A stretch of DNA of 63,591 nt from an uncultured candidate division Zixibacteria bacterium (lineage in GTDB: Bacteria > Zixibacteria > MSB-5A5 > SM1-73). Both the position numbers and the translations under genes were made by a program. Shown piece after piece: positions 35,309 through 43,785 of this stretch. Below the pieces are notes generated by a model, which was not told where the DNA came from, ran no database searches, and saw nothing but the letters and a program-made list of their open reading frames with translations. Position 1 is the stretch's first letter, and every line of letters starts with the position of its first letter. The stretch covers positions 1 to 63,591 of the forward strand of contig CAIVRH010000026.1 of assembly GCA_903908285.1 (NCBI GenBank). The letters run 5' to 3'.

Positions 35309-36534
35309 TATCTAAGCCACTCCAAAGGATTTTGAGGTAACTTCCCTTCTCTGATCTCGAAATGCAGTGTCGGCTCCGGGGCAAACCCGTTTTCTCCCAC
35401 TACTCCGATGGTTTGAAGTCTTTCTACCTCCTGATTGAGTGAAACCAAAATCTCTGACAGGCGGGCATAAAGGGTGTAGTACCCCCCATCGTGCTCCAGG
35501 ACAACCAGATTTCCATATCCTCGCAAACCTGAGCAGTAGATCACCCTCCCATCTGCAACCGCTACCACCTCTGCCCCCGGCTCGCTTTCGATTTCTATCC
35601 CCGAATTCTTGAGCTTGACTTGAAATCGGGGGTTGACCTGTTCACCGAAACGGGAAATCACCTTTCCCCGAATGGGCCAGGGAAGCTTTCCCTTGGAAAT
35701 ATCAAAAAGCCCCTCTCTGGAGTTGGATTTTGCCTGATCCAGCTTTTTCTCCTCAACTCCAAAGCCCGATGAACTCTTCGGTGAAATGTCAGAGAGAATT
35801 TTCTCCAGCTCAGCTGAGCTATTTTCCAATTCACTCAAGGTTTGGGTTAAAGTCTTCTTTTCCGATTTGATCTTTTTTAATATGCTATTTTTTTCACTCA
35901 CCCCTTGCTGGTATTTAGCTTCCTCCTCCGTTTTCCTTTTTGCGTGCTCGAATAAATCCCCCCGGGTCTTCCTTATATTTTGCTCACCCTCCTCCAAATC
36001 CGCTCGGGCGTTTTGGGTTTTGCTAAGCCGGCTCTGGTCCTCAAGCAGGATCATCTGTATGAAATTGAGCCGGTTTGTCAGATCCAGGGGGTACGCAGTT
36101 TCAAAGATACCCGTATAAAGATAGGACTTCCTGTGTTTATATATCTCCCTTACCCGGTGTCGATATTGTTCCCGGCAAAGGATCAGTTTGGCGTAAATTT
36201 CCTCTAAACTTTTTTCTTCCATCTGGAGCTTTTCCTCTAAGTTTCTCTCTTTTATCTTAAGCTGTCTTTTAGACTCCCGGGCTAAATCCAATCTTTCCTC
36301 CAAATTCAGGAGTTCCTCGAAGGCGCTCTTCTCCTTTTGGCTAAGTTGTTCTATCGATTTTCTCTTCTCCTCCAGTTCCTGCTTCATTTTTGCCAGCTTA
36401 TCCGTCCGATTTATCAAACCCTCACCCAAATCATCTGCGAAAGCTGTGTCGATAAATATACAAAACCCTATTAAAAAAACCAATAAAAATAGTCTGAGCC
36501 GTCTTTCCTGGTTGATACCATTGGATTTTTTCAT
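35308..36534 (-). CDS. EnvC-like degenerate M23 peptidase with coiled coil
   Basis: The 408 residues have a signal peptide (about 11-33), a long coiled coil (about 45-250, rich in Glu/Lys/Arg) and a C-terminal LytM/M23 domain (PIRGKVISRFGEQ ... LHFEIREGKLPQNPLEWL). The metal-site residues of active LytM enzymes are largely gone: the HxGxD position reads NSGIEI and the YAHLS position reads YARLS; only LHFEIR remains. E. coli EnvC is degenerate in the same places and works by activating amidases under FtsEX control. ftsX and ftsE lie directly upstream on the same strand, so an FtsEX-regulated amidase activator is the best reading. No amidase gene is in the window. Confidence 0.88.
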   Translation of the reverse strand: MKKSNGINQERRLRLFLLVFLIGFCIFIDTAFADDLGEGLINRTDKLAKMKQELEEKRKSIEQLSQKEKSAFEELLNLEERLDLARESKRQLKIKERNLEEKLQMEEKSLEEIYAKLILCREQYRHRVREIYKHRKSYLYTGIFETAYPLDLTNRLNFIQMILLEDQSRLSKTQNARADLEEGEQNIRKTRGDLFEHAKRKTEEEAKYQQGVSEKNSILKKIKSEKKTLTQTLSELENSSAELEKILSDISPKSSSGFGVEEKKLDQAKSNSREGLFDISKGKLPWPIRGKVISRFGEQVNPRFQVKLKNSGIEIESEPGAEVVAVADGRVIYCSGLRGYGNLVVLEHDGGYYTLYARLSEILVSLNQEVERLQTIGVVGENGFAPEPTLHFEIREGKLPQNPLEWLR

Positions 36535-36583
36535 CTATGCAGTTGCTCCCTTAATCCTCGTTCCGGATACCAAACTATAATAT

Positions 36584-36614
36584 CTGGTCCCTGGACCCTG
36601 GACCCTGGACCCTG
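36584..36614. repeat. Four tandem CTGGACC-type heptamers
   Basis: CTGGTCC is followed by three exact CTGGACC units (36,591-36,611) in the 100-bp gap between ftsX and the envC-like gene. Period and consensus (YTGRACC) match the larger heptamer tracts at 24,785 and 51,395. Confidence 0.8.
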
Positions 36615-36635
36615 AATTTTTTTATAGAGGAGAAT

Positions 36636-37484
36636 TCAGACTAATTTTTTGATGGACCAGAGACTGCTGCCCCCTCCCAGGATCATTCCCCCCAGCACCA
36701 ATCCCAGCATCATGTGAAAAGACAGAAATGTCAGACTGGCTGACTTTATCGGGAAAAGGGCATATCCCCCCCGGGTGAGCAGAAGACCCAGTAAACCTCC
36801 TAACCCACTTAGAATCATACCCTGTAAAAGCAGGGGCAGATGAATATCCTTCCAGCTGGCTCCCAACAGTTTCATCACCCGAATCGATTCGGTTTGGGAA
36901 AGAACCGTCACCCGTATGAAGTTGGAGACTATCAAAACCACGGATAAAGTGACCAGTATTCCGAAGATCCAATCCACGGTTAGAAATACGCTCCAGGCAT
37001 TATCCAGCTTCGATAGCCATTCTCTTCCGAATTCCACTTCCTCCACCCCATCCAGATTTTGAATTTCAGAGGAAACCCGAGAGATGATTGGAAACTTCCT
37101 TTGCTCCTCCCTTAGGCTGACTTGAAAAGAAGCCGGCAGGGGATTGGAATCTAATCCTTTTAGTATCTCCTTCCCTAAATAATCCTCCATTTGGGTAGCC
37201 GCTTCCTCTTTGGATTTAAAAATTACCTTCTCCACCTCCGGATAACCTTGGATAGTTGATCGAAGAAGAACAATTTGTTCCGGGGTAATTCCATCGAGTA
37301 AGTAAACTTCGATCTGGGCTTCCCCTTTTAACTTTTCCGTTATATTCTGGAGGTTAAGAGTGATGAGAAGAAATATGGCCAGCACCAAGAAGGAAGAAGC
37401 CAGGCACCCCACCAGGGTCAAATTTGCTTTCCATCTTTGGAAAATACCATAAATAGCTTGTTTAATCAAATAGCTGTCTCGCAT
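36636..37484 (-). CDS. ftsX: Cell-division ABC permease FtsX
   Basis: FtsX is the membrane partner of FtsE and passes its ATPase cycle to periplasmic hydrolase activators. The 282 residues show the FtsX plan: TM1 (about 22-44), a periplasmic domain (about 50-165) with EVYLLDGITPEQI and KEEAATQMEDYLG, then three membrane helices (about 168-195, 215-240, 255-275) with SVVLIVSNFIRVTVLSQTES and the conserved MKLLGASWKDIHLP. It lies between ftsE and the envC-like gene. Confidence 0.93.
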   Translation of the reverse strand: MRDSYLIKQAIYGIFQRWKANLTLVGCLASSFLVLAIFLLITLNLQNITEKLKGEAQIEVYLLDGITPEQIVLLRSTIQGYPEVEKVIFKSKEEAATQMEDYLGKEILKGLDSNPLPASFQVSLREEQRKFPIISRVSSEIQNLDGVEEVEFGREWLSKLDNAWSVFLTVDWIFGILVTLSVVLIVSNFIRVTVLSQTESIRVMKLLGASWKDIHLPLLLQGMILSGLGGLLGLLLTRGGYALFPIKSASLTFLSFHMMLGLVLGGMILGGGSSLWSIKKLV

Positions 37485-37631
37485 GGAAAATTTATTCGTC
37501 CGGTTGATTTTATGATAATGCCCGCCCTCTTTTTGCCTTAAACCCAGAGGGAAAAGGCCGGAATGATACGAAAGAAAACACTCGGTTAAATGAATGGCAG
37601 AAAAACCTGCGAACGACCAGAAGGGGACGGT

Positions 37632-38336
37632 CTAAATTAATCTGCCTTTCTCCATTTTTATTGTTCTGATATGGTTATGCTGATCCGGATGGAAATCACG
37701 GGTGGCATGTAGAACCGCCGTTCCCAGAAGATTGATCTGTTGAAGCCATCTTAAAACCTCATCCGAGCTTTTCTCATCCAGGTTCAGAGTGGGCTCATCC
37801 GCCAGCAAAAGCAAGGGATCATGGGCAATGGCTCGGGCACAAGCCGCCCTTTGCTTTTCCCCAGCGGAAAGCTGACCGGGAAACCAGCCCTTCTTACCGG
37901 AAAGCCCCACCTTTTCCATAACCTGGTGTACCCGATTTTTTACCTTATTCTCCTTTCCTCCGCCGATTCGCAGGCATAAAGCGATATTGTCGAATATATT
38001 CAGGTCATTTATCAACCTGAAGTCGGGATAAATCCTGCCTATCTTTCGTCTTAAAAGTGGGATCTGTTTTTTCTTAATGGTTCGACTGCTGAGCTGATCG
38101 AAAATTATCTCGCCGGATGTAACCGTTTCCTCCATGGTTATAAGCTTCAAAAGCGTGGTTTTTCCTGCCTGGTTTGGCCCGGTCAATACCACAAATTCAC
38201 CTCTGCCCATATGGAAACTGATGTCTTCGAGGGCCGGTGGGGTTTCGTCGAATCTTTTGGTGACTTCTATTAAATCCAGCAAATCTTCCTCCGGAATGAT
38301 CGGTCCTTTAGTTTTTTTATCGGATGTTGGGTTCAA
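37632..38336 (-). CDS. ftsE: Cell-division ABC ATPase FtsE, with altered Q- and H-loops
   Basis: The 234 residues are an ABC ATPase of FtsE type: Walker A GPNQAGKT (53-60), signature LSAGEKQRAACARA (156-169, LSAGE for LSGGE), Walker B LLLLADEP (175-182) and D-loop NLD. Two normally invariant residues are missing. The Q-loop IFQD of FtsE reads IYPD (Pro104), and the H-loop ATHD reads ATRD (Arg213). Nucleotide binding should be retained, but hydrolysis may be weak. It has an extra charged N-terminus of about 20 residues. Position before ftsX and the envC-like gene supports the name. It is divergent from the gene at 38,619. Confidence 0.9.
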   Translation of the reverse strand: MNPTSDKKTKGPIIPEEDLLDLIEVTKRFDETPPALEDISFHMGRGEFVVLTGPNQAGKTTLLKLITMEETVTSGEIIFDQLSSRTIKKKQIPLLRRKIGRIYPDFRLINDLNIFDNIALCLRIGGGKENKVKNRVHQVMEKVGLSGKKGWFPGQLSAGEKQRAACARAIAHDPLLLLADEPTLNLDEKSSDEVLRWLQQINLLGTAVLHATRDFHPDQHNHIRTIKMEKGRLI

Positions 38337-38618
38337 AAAGAATAGCTCTAATTAATATCCGGGATTATGTTTCGGGATCGTGAACTCACCGGACCAAGAG
38401 AAAATCCGACAGTCCCTGAATCGAACAACCTAGCTATCCAGCTTTAATCTTCAGATTCACCAGGTATCGAAACTGCATTTAATTTCAATTTTCCGCTAAA
38501 TAAATTACCGGTCAGGTAAAAATTCGCTTAAGAAGGTGAAAAGACAGTCGATAGATATGAATACCAAAATGGGTTGGATGGGGACATACTTTTCACCGAA
38601 AGAAAGCACCATAAAAAG

Positions 38619-39566
38619 ATGCGCTTTAGAATAAAGTTATTCTGGGGAATCCTGCTTTGGTTCCTGATAGCGGGAATTGCTTTTTCTGCGGAGAAGAGGA
38701 TCGTCATCATCAAAAGCAGCGACTCGCCGGCATTCCGGGCAGCCACCGAGGGTGTAAAAAAGGAGCTTCGCCGGGGCGATTTTCTTCCGGTCTTCATCGA
38801 GTACGACCTCTCTTCCAATTTTCCGGATGAGCAACAAATCATCCCCAAGATCAGGGAGTTAAGTCCGGATCTGATCGTCACCGTCGGATCGAAATCAACC
38901 GGGTTGATCTCCAAAGGGATCAAGGATATTCCCATCGTGTTCTCTGCGGTATTAAACCCCATCTCCTCGGGATTTGCTCAAAGCATGATATCGTCCGGCA
39001 GCAACTTAACCGGGGCGTCCTGGGACATTCCCCTCAAGACTCAATTGGAAAAATTTAGGCTGATTGTGCCGGGATTGCATAAAATGGGGGTGATCTTTAC
39101 CCGCGATTCCGAACCGGTGGTGACCGAAGCCAAAAAGGTATGCAAGGAGATCGGCCTGGAACTGGTCTCCGTATCCGTCTCGTCGGAGAAAGAAATACCC
39201 CAGGCTTTGGAAAATATGGGACAGAAGATAGACGGCTTGTGGGCCGTGGCGGATACCATCATCTTTACCCCCCAATCCACCCAATACCTGCTCCTTCATA
39301 CCCTGCGCAACGGAATCCCCTTCATGGGACCATTCTCTTCTTTCGTGCAGGCCGGAGCACTTTTTTCCCTAATCTGGGATGACAAAGACATCGGCAGACA
39401 GGCGGGTGAATTAGCCTTGCGGGTGCTTTCGGGTGAGGATCCCGGAAGGATTTCGATCACCACGCCCCGAATGATCTATTTGATTTTGAATTTAAGAACG
39501 GCTGAACAGATCAATCTGAAAATTCCTCCTCAAATTGTCAGCGTCGCCAAGGAGGTATATCAATGA
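38619..39566 (+). CDS. ABC transporter substrate-binding protein (PF04392-like), likely sensor subunit
   Basis: From the ATG at 38,619 the product has 315 residues; the longer TTG frame at 38,574 adds 15 charged residues before the signal peptide. The signal peptide is followed by a two-lobed periplasmic binding fold: IVIIKSSDSPAFRAATEGV, SPDLIVTVGSKSTGLI, IPIVFSAVLNPIS, MGVIFTRDSEPVV, GLWAVADTIIF, GIPFMGPFSSFVQAGALF. This matches the TrpX-like family. No permease or ATPase accompanies it. Its stop overlaps the start of the histidine kinase (ATGA), so it probably presents a ligand to that sensor. Ligand unknown. Confidence 0.88.
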   Translation: MRFRIKLFWGILLWFLIAGIAFSAEKRIVIIKSSDSPAFRAATEGVKKELRRGDFLPVFIEYDLSSNFPDEQQIIPKIRELSPDLIVTVGSKSTGLISKGIKDIPIVFSAVLNPISSGFAQSMISSGSNLTGASWDIPLKTQLEKFRLIVPGLHKMGVIFTRDSEPVVTEAKKVCKEIGLELVSVSVSSEKEIPQALENMGQKIDGLWAVADTIIFTPQSTQYLLLHTLRNGIPFMGPFSSFVQAGALFSLIWDDKDIGRQAGELALRVLSGEDPGRISITTPRMIYLILNLRTAEQINLKIPPQIVSVAKEVYQ

Positions 39567-41269
39567 GTCTGAGGCTCTCTCATCTATCATTGGGACTTAG
39601 AACCAAATTTGTCTTAACCATCTCCTTTCTGATATCGATTACCTCGGTTCTATTGAGCGGTTACTTGATCCAAAGACAGAGTTCTTTGGTTGAAAGGGAA
39701 TTGGAAAAAAGGGCGGAGTCTTTGGTCCGGAACCTGGCATTCAACAGCGAATACGGAGTATTGGTAGAGAACCAGGCGCTGCTTATGAATCTGATTAAGG
39801 GGCTCTCGCAGGAAGAGGACGTGGATTACATCGTTATTCAGGATAGGAAGGGTAAAGTTTTGACCAATTGGTACCGCAACGAAAAAGATCAACTGATTTA
39901 TTCAGAAAAACAAAAGATGGTACAACAGGTTTTCGACGCAGGAAAATCCCAAGAAAACCAATTCATTTTTAGGGGGGAGGAGTTTGCCAACTTCAGTTCC
40001 CCGATAAATACCCAAAGAGTGGAAAGATCTAAAGAGGAATTGGGGCTTTTGCTGGAGGATAGAAAAGAGCAGGTTAAACAAGAACAGATCGGCGTGGCAC
40101 ATATCGGAATGGGTTTACAGCTTATGCGCAAGGAAATTGCTGACCTGACCAGAGTGGTGGTCTGGCTAACCCTGGTGGTTGTGGCAGTAGGAATTTCCCT
40201 AACCATATTCATGGTGAACATCTTCATAAAGCCGGTCAAGAAATTGGTGCAAGCCACGGAGAAGGTGGCAAACGGAGATCTTACCCATATAGTGAAGGTT
40301 GCTGCCAAAGATGAGATTGGAATATTGGCCGCTTCCTTTAACCAGATGACTGTTTCCTTGAAGGAATCGCGGGAGAAAATTGAAGAGTACAATCGTACCC
40401 TGGAGAATAAGGTTAAAGAGAGAACGGCTGAATTGGAGAAAATCAATGGAGAGCTGGCGAATGCTCTAAAAAGCCTGAAAGAGGCTCAATCGCAGTTAAT
40501 TCAAGTGGAAAAGATGGCGGCTGTAGGACAGCTGGCTGCAGGCGTGGCGCATGAGCTGAATAATCCCTTGGGAGGTATTCTGGGATACTCCCAGTTTGCA
40601 TTGGAGAAAATAGATCAGAAACCCGTTTCCCAATTCACTGCAGAGGACACCCGAAGTTTTTTACAGTACTTGAAGGACATTGAACAACAGACCAAAAAAT
40701 GCCGGACCATCATTCAGAGCCTTTTGAAGTTCAGCCGGGCTTCCCGGCACGAGGAGTTCGAGCCTACCCATATAAACCAGGTGCTGAAGGAGACCTTTGT
40801 CTTTACCAATCATCAGATTGTGAAAAACAAAGTGAATCTGGTACAGGAATTAGCGGAATCGCTGCCTCCCTTAGAAGGACACCCCAGCCAGCTCCAGCAG
40901 GTTTTCACCAATCTCATTTTGAATGCTGTACAAGCCATGCCCCAAGGAGGCACTTTGAGCGTCAGAAGTAAAATCAGGGAAGATTCGCCCGCAATAGAAA
41001 TATCCTTCGCCGATACCGGAATAGGCATAGCGGAGGAGAATCTGGATAAAATATTTGAACCGTTTTTCACCACCAAGAAGGTGGGTGAAGGTACCGGATT
41101 AGGTCTCTCGGTAAGTTACGGTCTGATCAAGGAACATGGCGGGGAGATTTGGGTGGAAAGCCAAAAGAATCAAGGCACCACCTTTACCATAATCCTCCCC
41201 CTTCGGGAACAAAGAAATCCTTCAGCTGCCGAGGATGAAAAAAAGATGGTAATTGGTCAACTGGTATGA
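39563..41269 (+). CDS. Membrane sensor histidine kinase (HAMP, HisKA, HATPase)
   Basis: The 568 residues contain TM1 (about 14-37), an external sensor region (38-197) with [14 protein letters not shown]2 (198-222), HAMP (222-275), a coiled coil (275-320), HisKA with the phosphorylated His330 in [11 protein letters not shown], and HATPase boxes [44 protein letters not shown] is the class common in kinases paired with separate receivers. It overlaps the binding-protein gene by four bases and is followed by a receiver protein, so signal flow from binding protein to kinase to receiver is the likely scheme. Confidence 0.92.
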   Translation: MSLRLSHLSLGLRTKFVLTISFLISITSVLLSGYLIQRQSSLVERELEKRAESLVRNLAFNSEYGVLVENQALLMNLIKGLSQEEDVDYIVIQDRKGKVLTNWYRNEKDQLIYSEKQKMVQQVFDAGKSQENQFIFRGEEFANFSSPINTQRVERSKEELGLLLEDRKEQVKQEQIGVAHIGMGLQLMRKEIADLTRVVVWLTLVVVAVGISLTIFMVNIFIKPVKKLVQATEKVANGDLTHIVKVAAKDEIGILAASFNQMTVSLKESREKIEEYNRTLENKVKERTAELEKINGELANALKSLKEAQSQLIQVEKMAAVGQLAAGVAHELNNPLGGILGYSQFALEKIDQKPVSQFTAEDTRSFLQYLKDIEQQTKKCRTIIQSLLKFSRASRHEEFEPTHINQVLKETFVFTNHQIVKNKVNLVQELAESLPPLEGHPSQLQQVFTNLILNAVQAMPQGGTLSVRSKIREDSPAIEISFADTGIGIAEENLDKIFEPFFTTKKVGEGTGLGLSVSYGLIKEHGGEIWVESQKNQGTTFTIILPLREQRNPSAAEDEKKMVIGQLV

Positions 41270-41394
41270 TAAAGAAAATCCGCGAAATGATCGGGCATGG
41301 CTTAAGAAATTTGAAATCATGTTTATTTGAGGAGGTCCCGTCTTCGGCTGGAATAAAGTGGACATGCAATTCGACCGACACCGATTCTCTCTAA
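41266..41394 (+). CDS. Possible 42-residue small protein in the signalling operon
   Basis: An ATG at 41,266 overlaps the kinase stop (ATGA), a layout typical of coupled genes. The frame runs 42 codons to TAA at 41,392-41,394, ten bases before the receiver gene, and fills the gap exactly. The sequence is basic at the start ([18 protein letters not shown]) and has two Cys. I recognise no family, and chance cannot be excluded. Confidence 0.3.
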   Translation: MIKKIREMIGHGLRNLKSCLFEEVPSSAGIKWTCNSTDTDSL

Positions 41395-41403
41395 GGGTAA
41401 TCT

Positions 41404-41772
41404 ATGAAGATCTTGATCGCAGATGATGATCCCATTATCCGGAAGCTTCTTTCCGAGGTTTTAGCCAATGATGGTCATCAGGTAGTGGCCAAGGAAAATG
41501 GGAAGGAGGCTTTGGAGGAGGCAAAGAAGCAGGAGTTTGCGCTTCTCTTCATGGATGTGCATATGCCGGTGATGAACGGGCTGGAAACGCTGGTAGCAAT
41601 CCGAAAATTATTTCCCGAAATAGCAGTGGCGATGATGGATAGTTATCCGGATCAATTGGCTCATCAAGCCCAGCAGGAAGGTGCCATAACCTGCATGCAC
41701 AAGCCTTTTGATTTACAGGAGATAAGAAAAATTATCCGGAAAGTTGGCGAGTTGGTGGCAAAGGAGAATTAG
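41404..41772 (+). CDS. Single-domain response regulator (receiver only)
   Basis: The 122 residues are one receiver domain: ILIADDDPIIR (acidic pocket), phosphoacceptor Asp51 in LLFMDVHMPVMNG, and the conserved Lys in MHKPFD. The switch Thr/Ser position, normally in a MTG/MTA motif, reads MMDSYPD, so it is Asp here. There is no output domain, so it may act as a phosphate shuttle or interact directly with a target. It lies between two kinases and is six bases from the hybrid gene. Confidence 0.9.
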   Translation: MKILIADDDPIIRKLLSEVLANDGHQVVAKENGKEALEEAKKQEFALLFMDVHMPVMNGLETLVAIRKLFPEIAVAMMDSYPDQLAHQAQQEGAITCMHKPFDLQEIRKIIRKVGELVAKEN

Positions 41773-41777
41773 ATTAA

Positions 41778-43442
41778 ATGCCGATTCAAACCGAACCAGT
41801 CAAAATCTTGGTAGTGGATGACGAAGAGATCATGCTCAAACTGGCTTGTGATGCCTTGCGCAGCCAGGGGCATCAGGTTTTCGGAGTCTCTGGAGCCTTG
41901 GAGGCTTTGGACCGGTTAAAGCAAGAGCAATTCGATTTCATCCTGACCGACATAAAGATGCCGGAGATGAATGGACTGGAATTAATCGAAGCCGCCCACC
42001 GGATCAACCCGTCCATGGGCGCAATTTTCATGACCGGATTTGCCAGCTTAGATACCGCCAAAAAGGCGATTCACGAGGGGGCTTATGATTACATACTTAA
42101 ACCTTTCGACCTGCATGAGATAAGAAGTGCCGTCGCCCGCGCTATTCAGAAAAGAAGCTTAAGCTTTGAAGATGGCCGGAAAAAAAGCATCTCCCAGTTA
42201 TTTGATATGAACCGAGTGCTATATACTGCCGGCGACTGCAAGAGCCTGCTCAAGTTATCCTTGGAATTCGCCTTGATCCAAAGTCGGCTTAATAGGGGAA
42301 TCATCCTCTATTGGGGACAAAATCTAGAAGAGTTTCACCTGTTTTGGTCAAAGGACTTGAAGCAAAACTCCTTTGTGGAGACCACCCTAAAGCTGGACCC
42401 AACCGTTTTGGACGAATTGGTCCCAATAAAGGATATTCTGCAGATCAACAACCTTAAGGATCAGCTTTTCTTCTCCAAACTAAAAACCCTGCTGGCGGAT
42501 TCGTCTATCGGGGAGAATCTGTCGGAACTGGAGGGGGAATCGATCTTAATCCCTTTGAAAAAGACAGAGTTCTCCAGCGGCATCCTGATTCTGCAAAAGA
42601 CCCCCAACGATCCAGAACTTGCCGATGAGGATCTCAAGCTTTTAGCTATACTGGGAATCCAGGCGGCTATTTCCCTGGAAAACTTAACTCTTTTAATTGA
42701 AACCAAAAAGTCATATCGCGAACTGCAAAATCTTCAGGAACAGGTCATCAGTATGGAAAAGATGGCCACCCAGGGAAGGCTTTCTGCCGAGATCGGGCAT
42801 GAGTTGAACAATTATCTCACCGTGATCATGGGCAACTTTCAGATACTGAATATGAAAATTAATCAGGGAGAATCGGCATCTTTAAACAAACACTTGGATA
42901 CCATTTCTGTTAACTTGGAGAAGATAAAAAATTTCGCTGAAGGGCTTTTGGATTTCTCCACCCTCAGGGTGGAAAAAACCGAATGCGACTTAAATGAGCT
43001 GATTGAAAAGATCATTACTTTCATCCAACCGCAAAATATTTTCAAAAACATCACCTTAAACACCCAATTGCAATCCCACCTTCCTCACCCCCGGTTGGAC
43101 TGCGGGCAGATTCAACAGGTACTTTACAATCTTTTGAACAATGCCGCGGATGCCATGGGAAAAAGGAAAGGGGAGGGAGGAACCATTACCATCGGCACCA
43201 GTCACTCCCCTCAAGAAAAATTGGTGGAAATATGGATCAAGGATACCGGAAAAGGGATGTCGGAAGAGGAATTGGGTAAGCTCTTCACTCGAGGTTTTAC
43301 CACCAAAGAGGGAGGGCATGGCATAGGATTATACATATGCAAAAACATTGTAGAACAGCACCGCGGAAACATTCAAGTGGAAAGCAAATTAAATGAAGGC
43401 ACCAGGTTTAAAATTAAGCTGCCCTTAAAGGAGGAGGGATGA
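41778..43442 (+). CDS. Soluble hybrid kinase: receiver-GAF-HisKA-HATPase
   Basis: The 554 residues start with a receiver (Asp58 in FILTDIKMPEMNG, Lys108 in YILKPFD). A GAF-like domain follows (about 150-305, with ESILIPLKKTEFSSGILILQ), then a coiled coil, HisKA with His341 (IGHELNNYLTVIMGN), and HATPase boxes NLLNNAADAMG, IKDTGKGM and GHGIGLYICKN. No membrane helix is present, so it is cytoplasmic. The receiver-first order suggests it takes phosphate from another kinase and then signals on, so with 39,563 and 41,404 it forms a relay. The final target is not in the window. Confidence 0.92.
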   Translation: MPIQTEPVKILVVDDEEIMLKLACDALRSQGHQVFGVSGALEALDRLKQEQFDFILTDIKMPEMNGLELIEAAHRINPSMGAIFMTGFASLDTAKKAIHEGAYDYILKPFDLHEIRSAVARAIQKRSLSFEDGRKKSISQLFDMNRVLYTAGDCKSLLKLSLEFALIQSRLNRGIILYWGQNLEEFHLFWSKDLKQNSFVETTLKLDPTVLDELVPIKDILQINNLKDQLFFSKLKTLLADSSIGENLSELEGESILIPLKKTEFSSGILILQKTPNDPELADEDLKLLAILGIQAAISLENLTLLIETKKSYRELQNLQEQVISMEKMATQGRLSAEIGHELNNYLTVIMGNFQILNMKINQGESASLNKHLDTISVNLEKIKNFAEGLLDFSTLRVEKTECDLNELIEKIITFIQPQNIFKNITLNTQLQSHLPHPRLDCGQIQQVLYNLLNNAADAMGKRKGEGGTITIGTSHSPQEKLVEIWIKDTGKGMSEEELGKLFTRGFTTKEGGHGIGLYICKNIVEQHRGNIQVESKLNEGTRFKIKLPLKEEG

Positions 43443-43657
43443 AGTTAATCTAAGCAGAAATCAGATTCGACTAATAGCCGAAAGCAGCGATTAGTTAGGA
43501 GGATGGTGAGATAGCCGCTGCCCAAAAACATTGGGCTAAAGTTATCCGGATAAGGGTCGATTAAGAAAATAACCACATTAAGTTCCGCTTAGATTGCAAA
43601 TTACATTATCGATTTGCGGTATGATTCAATAACCGTGGTATTATCATATTCCGCTAC

Positions 43658-43672
43658 TGTCAAAATCTGACA
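43658..43672. promoter_or_regulatory. Inverted repeat upstream of the TonB-dependent receptor gene
   Basis: TGTCA and TGACA flank five bases (AAATC), 113 bp before the TTG start of the receptor gene. It could be a regulator site. The rest of the 343-bp gap 43,443-43,785 shows no gene, strong promoter or terminator. Confidence 0.25.
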
Positions 43673-43785
43673 AGGTTAACTGTAGATCATTTTGAAGATG
43701 CTTAGATCACTTAAAGAAATGAACGGTCTTATCCCATGCGGATTGTTTCGCTGCAATTTATTCAAATTAAAAAAAGGGGGGTAAA

